64,000 nt of DNA, taken from Sva-07 sp031426215. GTDB lineage: Bacteria; Actinomycetota; Acidimicrobiia; Acidimicrobiales; Ilumatobacteraceae. The notes under the pieces were generated by a model that worked only from the letters and a program-made list of their open reading frames with translations, did no database searches and was not told the DNA's origin. Positions 26,411 through 32,516 of this stretch are shown one piece after another. The position numbers and the translations under genes were made by a program. Numbering within the stretch: the first letter of the stretch is position 1; the number at the start of each line of letters is the position of its first letter. The stretch covers positions 10,535-74,534 of the forward strand of contig JANPKU010000118.1 of the NCBI GenBank assembly GCA_031426215.1, written 5' to 3'.

Positions 26411-26854
26411 GTGCATTCGATCATCGACACCGAATCGATCAATCCGGTCCTGAACGAAATCCTCAAGGCAGAGCTGTCGGGGGTGGTGCGTTACACGCAC
26501 TACTCGCTCGTGATCACCGGCCCGAACCGGTTGCCGCTCGTCGACTTCATGAAAGCGCAGGCTGCCGAGTCGCTGATCCACGCGCAACAGGCCGGCGAGA
26601 TCCTCACCGGGCTCGGTGGGCACCCGGATCAGGGCATTGCACCGATCGAGGAGTCACACGACCACGCGATCAACGTCATCCTCCTCGAGTCGATCGGCCA
26701 CGAGCGTCGCGCACTCGATCTGTACCGCCAGTTGCTCAGCCTCGCCGAGGGGCAGTCGATCTATCTCGAGGAGTACGCCCGCGGCCAAATCGGCCAAGAG
26801 GAGCTCCACGTGATCGAGATGAACAAACTGCTGCGCGACTACTCGATCGCCTGA
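26411..26854 (+). CDS. bfr: Bacterioferritin-type ferritin
   Basis: This 147-residue four-helix ferritin-like protein oxidises and stores iron. Candidate di-iron ligands are visible in KAELSGVVRYTHY (helix A), AAESLIHAQQ (helix B) and GQEELHVIEMN (helix D). The methionine that binds heme in classic bacterioferritins is not evident at the expected place, so heme binding is uncertain. It is slightly shorter than the usual 155-160 residues. GTG start. It lies 20 bp after the P-II-like gene, and a [2Fe-2S] protein gene follows directly. Confidence 0.85.
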   Translation: MHSIIDTESINPVLNEILKAELSGVVRYTHYSLVITGPNRLPLVDFMKAQAAESLIHAQQAGEILTGLGGHPDQGIAPIEESHDHAINVILLESIGHERRALDLYRQLLSLAEGQSIYLEEYARGQIGQEELHVIEMNKLLRDYSIA

Positions 26855-26872
26855 GTGGGCACACGCGCTCCC

Positions 26873-27196
26873 ATGGCGAAGAGACCTGACGTCGGGCTGT
26901 GTACCGGTAAGGACTGCCGCAAGGCCGATGGTTTCCGAACGATCGAACGTGAACTCCGCCGGACGTGCCAGGTGCGTGAGCTGTCGTGCCTCGACGTGTG
27001 TGACGGGCCCGTGGTGGTGCTCGACGTATCCAGCGAGGCGCCCGTGATCATCGAGCGGGTCCGGAATCGAGCGGTGACGTTGGAGCTGATCGTCCACGTG
27101 ACCGACGGCGCAGAGCTGTCGAGCAGGGTTCGCAAGCGGATGTTGGTCGGCTCCAAACGGGCAAAGGCCCGGCGCCGGATCGCTCGCTCCCACTGA
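26873..27196 (+). CDS. Thioredoxin-like [2Fe-2S] ferredoxin
   Basis: This 107-residue protein has four cysteines arranged as CTGKDC and CQVRELSCLDVCDGPVV, resembling thioredoxin-fold [2Fe-2S] ferredoxins. The CLxxCxGP-VV ending of the cluster region is characteristic. The C-terminus is strongly basic. The ATG at 26873 is chosen over a GTG at 26855 that abuts the ferritin stop. Being next to bacterioferritin, it could supply electrons for iron release, as Bfd does in other bacteria, although it is not a Bfd homologue. Confidence 0.72.
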   Translation: MAKRPDVGLCTGKDCRKADGFRTIERELRRTCQVRELSCLDVCDGPVVVLDVSSEAPVIIERVRNRAVTLELIVHVTDGAELSSRVRKRMLVGSKRAKARRRIARSH

Positions 27197-27227
27197 CCGC
27201 CAGGACGTTGCCGGGGTCGATCGGCTT

Positions 27228-27635
27228 TCAGCCCACGCGGGCGATGTGGAACGCCGGGATCACGCGTGGTGCGGCCGATGTGATGTACTCGCCGAACTGG
27301 GGCATCAACTCGGCCTGCTCCAACAACTTCTCCTGACCTTCGCGCTCGGGCAGTTCGGTGACTTCGGCAGTGAACGTCTCGGTTCCGAACTCGACGGTGA
27401 TCTCGGGATGGGCCTTGAGGTTGAAGTACCAGTCGGGGCTCGTCGTGGCGCCGGCTTTGGACGCGAAGACGTACAGGTCGGCACCGTCGACCAGTGCCAC
27501 GAGCGGGATCTCGCGAAGCTCACCGGACTTCGCGCCGATGGTGTGGAGGATCACGAGGGGGGCGTCACCGAACTGTGCGGCCTTGCCGCCGCTGGCTCGG
27601 AACTCGGCGATGATCTGGGCGTCCCAATCGTTCAT
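27228..27635 (-). CDS. DDN-type deazaflavin-dependent nitroreductase-family protein
   Basis: This 135-residue split beta-barrel protein of the F420-dependent Ddn family contains VILHTIGAKSGELREIPLV, followed by YVFASKAGATTSPDWYFNLK and a conserved VEFGTETFTAEV strand, in family order. Members use reduced coenzyme F420 to reduce quinones or nitro compounds, or act on unknown substrates. Length is typical. ATG 27635 is chosen because the upstream extension lacks family similarity. It is convergent with the ferredoxin gene and stands alone. Confidence 0.88.
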   Translation of the reverse strand: MNDWDAQIIAEFRASGGKAAQFGDAPLVILHTIGAKSGELREIPLVALVDGADLYVFASKAGATTSPDWYFNLKAHPEITVEFGTETFTAEVTELPEREGQEKLLEQAELMPQFGEYITSAAPRVIPAFHIARVG

Positions 27636-27718
27636 GGCGGCGACAGTAGCGGTCGATGCTTGCAGCCGCACGGGAGTATTGCGTTGTAATTATGTAATTG
27701 CTGGATACGCTGTGGGAC

Positions 27719-28234
27719 ATGACAAGCACCGAATCCACCATCAACTCCTGGCTGCGGGGTCGCCTCCCCGAGGCGTGGACCCCCGAGGCCGCCCGAATCG
27801 AAACTGACCGCGACGAGATAACGATCATGCTCACGGTGTCCCCACCCGAGCTCGACACCGGAGTCTCCGAGGCCGATCGAGCCGAAGTGCTGGCAGGGCG
27901 CGCCACCGGTTTCCGAGAAGAAACGCGCGAGGCGCGCATGCAGATCGCACGCGAAGTCGAGCACCGGTTCGAGCGGAAAGTCGCTTGGGGAGTCGTCGTC
28001 GGCGAACGCACCGAGCTGTTCACCCATCTCGCAGTTCCCGTCATGACCCGACTTCGTCAGCCCGAGCGCAAGGTGCTCGACACACTGGTCGCTGCGAACG
28101 TTGCTCGGTCACGAGCAGACGCACTGGCGTGGTGCGTGCGCCTCGTCGGAGAACACACCGGTGACTGGTTGACCGAGTTGCGCGACGCAATGCAGGCCGT
28201 CGACCGCCTGCGCGCCGAGGGTCCCACGACCTGA
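27719..28234 (+). CDS. Uncharacterised cytoplasmic protein
   Basis: This 171-residue, charged, mostly helical protein has no membrane segment or signal peptide. The start ATG gives MTSTESTINSWLRGRLPEAW. The central region (residues about 20-90) reads as two strands followed by a long amphipathic helix. The C-terminal half begins VLDTLVAANVARSRADALAW and may form a helical domain. I do not recognise the family. The AT-rich 27660-27718 stretch between it and the divergent Ddn-type gene probably holds both promoters. Confidence 0.7.
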   Translation: MTSTESTINSWLRGRLPEAWTPEAARIETDRDEITIMLTVSPPELDTGVSEADRAEVLAGRATGFREETREARMQIAREVEHRFERKVAWGVVVGERTELFTHLAVPVMTRLRQPERKVLDTLVAANVARSRADALAWCVRLVGEHTGDWLTELRDAMQAVDRLRAEGPTT

Positions 28235-28262
28235 GCGGCGGCCCGTTCGGGGTGAGGCGGTG

Positions 28263-29084
28263 TCAGTCGCCGATGTGGATGTCGCGGACCGTCCTGACCA
28301 CCCGCGGGTCGGGCTCTCCCACGACGTCGCGGTTCTTGTGCTCGTAGTCGAGGCCGTGGAGGACGCTACGGATCGACTCGAGGCGGGCCCGCTTCTTCTC
28401 GTTGGAGTTCACGATCGTCCACGGCGCGTGTCCGGTGTCGCTCGCATGGAGCATCTCGTTGCGGGCATGGGTGTACTCGTCGTACTTCTTCATGCTGGCC
28501 TCATCGATCGGTGACAGCTTCCACTGCTTCAGGGGATCTTTGCGGCGTTCGTCGAAGCGCTGCTTCTGACGGGCCTGCGACACGGTGAACCACAGCTTCA
28601 CGAGATGAACGCCGCTGTCGACGAGCGAGCGCTCGAATCCCGGTACCTGCCGCAGGAACAACGCATGTTCCTCCGGCGTGCAGAAGCCCAACACCTTCTC
28701 GACGCCGGCACGGTTGTACCACGACCGGTCGAACATCACGATCTCACCTGCTGAGGGGAGATGCGCGACGTATCGCTGGAAATACCACTGGGTCTGCTCG
28801 ACCTCGGTCGGCTTGGGCAGCGCCACCAGCGTGCCGCCACGAGGGTTGAGGTTCTCGCGGAACCGCTTGATCGCACCGCCCTTGCCGGCGGCGTCACGAC
28901 CCTCGAAAACGATCACGACGCGCGCCCCGGACTCCTTGACATGGCGTTGCGCTTTGAGCAACTCGATCTGCAGGGTCTCGAGATCGCGCTCGTACGCCTT
29001 CGTGCTGATCGGCTCGTCGTAGGGCAACTCATCCTGCATCTCGTGGATCGTCTCGACCGCCTGTGACTGATGCTTCTTGCTCAT
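28263..29084 (-). CDS. ppk2: Polyphosphate kinase 2
   Basis: This 273-residue PPK2 transfers phosphate between polyphosphate and nucleoside phosphates. Walker A is EGRDAAGKGGAIKRF, the Walker B/lid region is VMFDRSWYNRAGVEKVLGF, and TIVNSNEKKRARLE lies near the C-terminus. The single-domain size fits class I PPK2, which mostly phosphorylates nucleoside diphosphates. The start ATG overlaps the stop of the 90-residue gene upstream (ATGA). The operon is therefore PhyH-like gene, small gene, ppk2, all translationally coupled. Confidence 0.95.
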   Translation of the reverse strand: MSKKHQSQAVETIHEMQDELPYDEPISTKAYERDLETLQIELLKAQRHVKESGARVVIVFEGRDAAGKGGAIKRFRENLNPRGGTLVALPKPTEVEQTQWYFQRYVAHLPSAGEIVMFDRSWYNRAGVEKVLGFCTPEEHALFLRQVPGFERSLVDSGVHLVKLWFTVSQARQKQRFDERRKDPLKQWKLSPIDEASMKKYDEYTHARNEMLHASDTGHAPWTIVNSNEKKRARLESIRSVLHGLDYEHKNRDVVGEPDPRVVRTVRDIHIGD

Positions 29085-29353
29085 GACATCTCCATTCGCC
29101 GCTCGAACACGAACTCGTACTCGAGATAGTCGTTCAGGTGTTCGTTGCCGGGCAGGGGCGCAGTGAGCTGCGACGACTGCAGCAGCATCCAACCGTCGCG
29201 CAGCGCGGCGACCCCGTTCGCATAGGGAGGCGACGCGTCGACGAGAGCAGGACCGGCGCCGTCGGTGCCGTCATGGAATGCCCAGCCGATCGTGCCCGAG
29301 TCGAGCGCCGATCCATTCGCCCAGAGATACAGGATCTGTTGGCGTTGTCGCAT
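29081..29353 (-). CDS. Small uncharacterised protein between PhyH and PPK2
   Basis: This 90-residue protein contains WANGSALDSGTIGWAFHDGT in its N-terminal part, then GVAALRDGWMLLQSSQL and YLEYEFVFERRMEMS at the end. It looks like a compact beta-rich domain with no membrane helix. I cannot name a family. Its start overlaps the dioxygenase stop (TGATG) and its stop overlaps the ppk2 start (ATGA), so its expression is locked to both neighbours. A regulatory or binding role for either enzyme is possible but unproven. Confidence 0.72.
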   Translation of the reverse strand: MRQRQQILYLWANGSALDSGTIGWAFHDGTDGAGPALVDASPPYANGVAALRDGWMLLQSSQLTAPLPGNEHLNDYLEYEFVFERRMEMS

Positions 29354-30237
29354 CAGGATCCGACCAGCGCGGCGCGGCCTTCGAGCCTGGTCAGGTAATG
29401 GTCGACGTCGTAGGTGTCGTCACCGGTCAGGTAGCGCCAGAGCTTCGCCCGCTGCACCTGTTCGTTGCGATAATCGGTGACGCTCATCCAAGGATGCATG
29501 GTTCGCAGCACTTGCGCCACGCTGTCAGGAAGCATCCGGGCGAAGATGTGATCCGACGGCGGGTTCTGGAACGTGGCCAGGTCATCGAGGTTCCACAGCC
29601 GCACCTGCGCCACGGTCGGGTTGAGCCGCACCTTGTGCATCCAGCGATCGCCGTCACCCGGATTGGGTTGGCCGGCGTGCCACAGCCCGTGATGGAAGAC
29701 GACCACGGTGCCGGCCGGTCCCGAGTACTGCTGTTCACCGGTGATGTGCTGGTACCGGTCGAGGCCGGACGATCGGACCCGGCGGAGATGACTTCCCGGC
29801 ACGAACCGTGTGCCACCCTCGCCGGGCGCCACGTCGTGCGGGTACCAGAACAGCTGCACGTCGAAGGTGGCGTCGGCAGAGTCGGTGATCGCGTCGACGT
29901 GCAGCGGCTGGCGGTACGTGGCGTGCGGTTGGAGGTGGTGGGTGAAGTCGTGGTCGAACGTGGGGTTGGCGCCCACGAACGACTCGATGATCCCGCGAAT
30001 CTGCGGAAGTCGCAGGTACTCGCCGATCGCCGACGGCGCCGGGTAGCACTCGTCGAGCGGCGTGCCCGTGTGCGGTGGCTTGAGACCATCCGGCCCGAAG
30101 CGCTCGAGTTCGAGGCGACGCATCTCGTCGATGCCACGCTCGTTGACGTCTGGCGGCACGATGGCATCGAAGCGGATGAACCCGTTGGCGACGAACTCGG
30201 CCATCTGCCGCGTGGTCAGCCGGTGATCGTTGCCCAT
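29353..30237 (-). CDS. Phytanoyl-CoA dioxygenase (PhyH) family oxygenase
   Basis: This 294-residue Fe(II)/2-oxoglutarate-dependent oxygenase is expected to hydroxylate a small or lipid-like substrate. The metal triad is visible as H-x-D in LHVDAI and the distal His in VFHHGLWHAGQPNPG. The 2-oxoglutarate-binding Arg follows in MHKVRLNP. A double-stranded beta-helix strand LFWYPHDVAPGEGGTRFVPG lies between them. Substrate is unknown. It is the first gene of the coupled run with the 90-residue protein and ppk2, and lies downstream of whiB with a hairpin in between. Confidence 0.9.
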   Translation of the reverse strand: MGNDHRLTTRQMAEFVANGFIRFDAIVPPDVNERGIDEMRRLELERFGPDGLKPPHTGTPLDECYPAPSAIGEYLRLPQIRGIIESFVGANPTFDHDFTHHLQPHATYRQPLHVDAITDSADATFDVQLFWYPHDVAPGEGGTRFVPGSHLRRVRSSGLDRYQHITGEQQYSGPAGTVVVFHHGLWHAGQPNPGDGDRWMHKVRLNPTVAQVRLWNLDDLATFQNPPSDHIFARMLPDSVAQVLRTMHPWMSVTDYRNEQVQRAKLWRYLTGDDTYDVDHYLTRLEGRAALVGS

Positions 30238-30255
30238 CGGCGCATTGTTGCAGGT

Positions 30256-30286
30256 GGGACAACGCGGGTCAGACCCGTGTTGTCCC
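30256..30286. terminator. Hairpin with GGGTCAGACCC core
   Basis: GGGACAAC and GTTGTCCC, then a G-T wobble and CGGGT/ACCCG, form a 14-pair stem with a CAG loop. It lies just downstream of whiB on the minus strand and 19 bases ahead of the PhyH start. No U tract follows. The same core recurs at 32491-32513 and, as GGGGTCGGACCCC, at 44356-44396. Confidence 0.55.
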
Positions 30287-30292
30287 CCCCGA

Positions 30293-30628
30293 TCAGCTGG
30301 CGGCGGCAGCCTCGTCGTCGCGAGCGAGCCGGACCCGTACGCCGATCGCTGCGGTCACCTGGTATCCGGCCAGGTACCGGTCTTCTTCGTTCTCGCCGCC
30401 CCAGTAGCCGTACTCGAGATTGTCACGGGCGAACTGGCGGCACGGCTGGCGAACCACGCACGTGTCGCACAACTTCTGAGCCTTGGCCTCGCGACGTGCT
30501 CGCGCCTGGGGCCGCTCGGCGACCTTGCCGAAGAACAGCTCGAGTTGGCTCTTGCACGCTGCATAGTCCTGCCATTCGACGCCCCGTGGGAGCGCCGTCT
30601 CGATCTCGGGGAGTTCGAGGGCGCTCAT
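30293..30628 (-). CDS. WhiB-family iron-sulphur transcription regulator
   Basis: This 111-residue Wbl protein has four cluster cysteines: C25, C54, C57 and C63 (C-x2-C-x5-C in LCDTCVVRQPC). The turn YGYWGGENEEDR follows, and a basic C-terminal tail contains VRVRLARDD. Wbl proteins bind a [4Fe-4S] cluster, sense O2, NO or redox state, and act with the housekeeping sigma factor. Its ATG overlaps the stop of a tiny upstream reading frame (ATGA). It lies downstream of the rhodopsin gene on the same strand, separated by a strong hairpin. Confidence 0.93.
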   Translation of the reverse strand: MSALELPEIETALPRGVEWQDYAACKSQLELFFGKVAERPQARARREAKAQKLCDTCVVRQPCRQFARDNLEYGYWGGENEEDRYLAGYQVTAAIGVRVRLARDDEAAAAS

Positions 30629-30681
30629 GAGCGCACCTCGACTCGATGGGGTGCCGTGATGATTGCAGTGGAGGTGGTCAT
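30625..30681 (-). CDS. 18-residue leader peptide overlapping whiB
   Basis: A minimal frame reads MTTSTAIITAPHRVEVRS. Its stop overlaps the whiB start (ATGA). AAAGGA lies about ten bases before its ATG, while whiB itself has no obvious ribosome site, so whiB translation may depend on this frame. No run of one amino acid suggests classical attenuation. It could instead be an overlooked alternative start region, but the two reading frames differ. Confidence 0.45.
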   Translation of the reverse strand: MTTSTAIITAPHRVEVRS

Positions 30682-30708
30682 CGCACGGTGATCCTTTCGG
30701 GGGGATTC

Positions 30709-30744
30709 GGGTCCGGCGCCGACGGGGAGATCGGCGCCGGACCC
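30709..30744. terminator. Strong hairpin after the rhodopsin gene
   Basis: GGGTCCGGCGCCGA and TCGGCGCCGGACCC make a perfect 14-bp stem with an eight-base loop, 12 bases beyond the rhodopsin stop. No T run follows on either strand. It probably ends or attenuates the rhodopsin transcript before whiB, or protects its 3' end. Confidence 0.65.
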
Positions 30745-30756
30745 ACTTGGGGGGAA

Positions 30757-31575
30757 TCAGTTCGACGAGAGCTCGCTCGCGTCGTCGGGGATCAACAGAT
30801 CGGGGTCCTCGTCGAGGGAAGGCCCGTAACCGTCGGCTTGGGACTTGGCGATGGCGATGGCGAGTACCAGCAGACCGAACAGCGGCTTGGCGAGCACGTC
30901 AGCGATCGAGTAACCGACCTGGCGCACGACCTCTGCTGTGGCTTCGTCGTCGATCAGGCTCGGAGCCATGTAGGCGAGCGGGTACACGCCCCACGTTGCG
31001 AGCACGATGTAACGAAGGGCATCGACCAGCTTGCGAACCGAAGCACTCTGACGATCGAGCGACCGGCCGAGCTCCACGAACAGCACGTACAGGATGTAGA
31101 GGAACGGGATCGTGGAGGCAACGCCCCAGATGGTGCGGGCGCTCGAGTCGGCTGCTGCGATCTCTCCCGGCCAGCCGAGCACGATCATCGCGACCGCTGC
31201 GCCCATCAAGCGTACAAGCAGGCTCCGAGTGGTGCCCTTGGCGAGCTTGAGAACGATGACCAGTTCGGCCAGCAGCAGCGGGACCGTCAACAACCAGTCG
31301 ACGTAGCGGTAGCCCTCGTTGAACGGCGCGCCAGTCTGGACGTATTCACCATTCACGTACTCGAAGGCTTCCGAGAACGAGTTGAAGATCCGGAAGTAGT
31401 GGTAGAAGGCGATCGCAACGACGAGTGTCGTGAGGGTGACTGCCATCCGGTGGCGTGGCGCCACCTTCGACCTGACGAGCAGGAAGAAGAGGAAGGCAGC
31501 GCCCATCGAGGCGATGACGAACGAGAACAAGTTGTAAATCAGGTTGAACTGGTTCTCACTCAGGATGAGTTCCAT
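30757..31575 (-). CDS. Light-driven proton-pump rhodopsin, xanthorhodopsin/actinorhodopsin-like
   Basis: This is a 272-residue seven-helix retinal protein. The retinal lysine is K230 in DVLAKPLFG, with counter-ion D226. Helix C carries D93, T97 and E104 (RYVDWLLTVPLLLAELV), the DTE pattern of outward proton pumps. H59 in FYHYFR matches the helix-B His of proteorhodopsin. L101 occupies the spectral-tuning position, where Leu gives green absorption. G151 in IWGVAST may be the gap that admits a carotenoid antenna in xanthorhodopsins. The start ATG is backed by AAGGAG six bases upstream; a longer TTG start was rejected. It is divergent from a CarH-like regulator. No retinal or carotenoid synthesis gene is in the window. 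Confidence 0.96.
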   Translation of the reverse strand: MELILSENQFNLIYNLFSFVIASMGAAFLFFLLVRSKVAPRHRMAVTLTTLVVAIAFYHYFRIFNSFSEAFEYVNGEYVQTGAPFNEGYRYVDWLLTVPLLLAELVIVLKLAKGTTRSLLVRLMGAAVAMIVLGWPGEIAAADSSARTIWGVASTIPFLYILYVLFVELGRSLDRQSASVRKLVDALRYIVLATWGVYPLAYMAPSLIDDEATAEVVRQVGYSIADVLAKPLFGLLVLAIAIAKSQADGYGPSLDEDPDLLIPDDASELSSN

Positions 31576-31691
31576 GACGTGCTCCTTGAGGTTGGGTTGC
31601 TCGAACGGCAACCGACCCTGCGATCTTAGCGACGTTTAGTGTAAATTAGCAAGACTCAGCACGATTTAAATTCTTGCGCTAGTTTGGGAGC
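31576..31691. promoter_or_regulatory. Divergent rhodopsin / light-regulator control region
   Basis: This 116-bp region is AT-rich compared with its surroundings. It contains an imperfect inverted repeat, AGCAAGA (31648-31654) and TCTTGC (31672-31677), around a TTTAAA-containing centre. On the minus strand TTGCTA and TAAGAT are 18 bases apart and could serve the rhodopsin gene. It is the natural operator candidate for the CarH-like protein. Confidence 0.45.
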
Positions 31692-32480
31692 GTGGACGAC
31701 GAGACCTTGGATCTGCAGCGATCCGCTGACGAACTCGGCGTCCACTACCAGACGGCGTATCGCTGGGTTCGTACCGGCAAGCTGCCGGCACAACTCGTCG
31801 ACGGCCGTTACCGGGTGACGCGAGACGACATCAGCGCCATGTCGGCCCGCCGTACGGCTCCACAGGCACCTCCACCGCCCACAGCGAACCGCACGGCTCG
31901 GGCCGCCGAACGAATGCACGGTGCGCTCGTGAACGGAGACGAAGCCGCCGTCCGCAGTATCGCGACCGGTCTCATCGACGAGGGAGCTTCGATCATCGAC
32001 GTGATCCAACACGTTCTCGTCCCGCCGCTCGTGCGTATCGGCGACGACTGGCATGCGGGGCGTCTGACGATCTGGGTCGAGCATCGTGCGTCGGCGATCA
32101 TCGAGCGGCTCCTCGGAGGGATCGCGCCGAACCCGCGCGGCCGACGGCGCGGCACGGTCATGGTGGCCGCCGTCACCGGCGACCTGCATTCGCTGCCGTC
32201 ATCGATGGCAGCCGTGGCGCTGCGCGCCGACAACTGGTGGGTCGAACACCTCGGCGCGGACATGCCCCCCGACGAACTCATCCGATTCTGCGAAGAACAT
32301 CCCGTGGATGTCGTCGTGCTGTCGGCGACCAACCCGGAGGCGGCAGAGCTCGCAGCCGACACCGCCGATCGTCTGCGTGCGACCGGGGTCGGCGTGGTGC
32401 TCGGCGGACCGGGTCGCACACTCGACGACCTCATCGTGCAGACACGCGCCGCTGGGCGGACGGTCGACGAGAACTCCTGA
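31692..32480 (+). CDS. CarH/LitR-like adenosylcobalamin photoreceptor regulator
   Basis: This 262-residue regulator has an N-terminal MerR/excisionase-type helix-turn-helix (residues 7-48: SADELGVHYQTAYRWVRTGK, then a DGRYRV wing). A Pro-rich linker leads to a helical bundle (about 70-145) and a cobalamin-binding Rossmann domain (about 153-260). The bundle shows W120-x9-E130-H131, the motif capping the upper face of adenosylcobalamin in CarH. D164-x-H166 supplies the lower axial His. The E130-H166 spacing of 36 equals that of Thermus CarH. The Gly of DxHxxG is Pro here. Such proteins repress in the dark and release DNA when light breaks the cobalt-carbon bond. It is divergent from the rhodopsin gene. 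Confidence 0.88.
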   Translation: MDDETLDLQRSADELGVHYQTAYRWVRTGKLPAQLVDGRYRVTRDDISAMSARRTAPQAPPPPTANRTARAAERMHGALVNGDEAAVRSIATGLIDEGASIIDVIQHVLVPPLVRIGDDWHAGRLTIWVEHRASAIIERLLGGIAPNPRGRRRGTVMVAAVTGDLHSLPSSMAAVALRADNWWVEHLGADMPPDELIRFCEEHPVDVVVLSATNPEAAELAADTADRLRATGVGVVLGGPGRTLDDLIVQTRAAGRTVDENS

Positions 32481-32490
32481 TCGTCAGTTG

Positions 32491-32513
32491 CATCACGGGT
32501 CAGACCCGCGATG
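32491..32513. terminator. Bidirectional hairpin with GGGTCAGACCC core
   Basis: CATC-A-CGGGT and ACCCG-C-GATG pair around a CAG loop with one A-C mismatch. It fills the 36-bp gap between the convergent light-regulator and acyl-CoA dehydrogenase genes. It shares its core with the hairpin at 30256-30286. Confidence 0.55.
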
Positions 32514-32516
32514 TCC

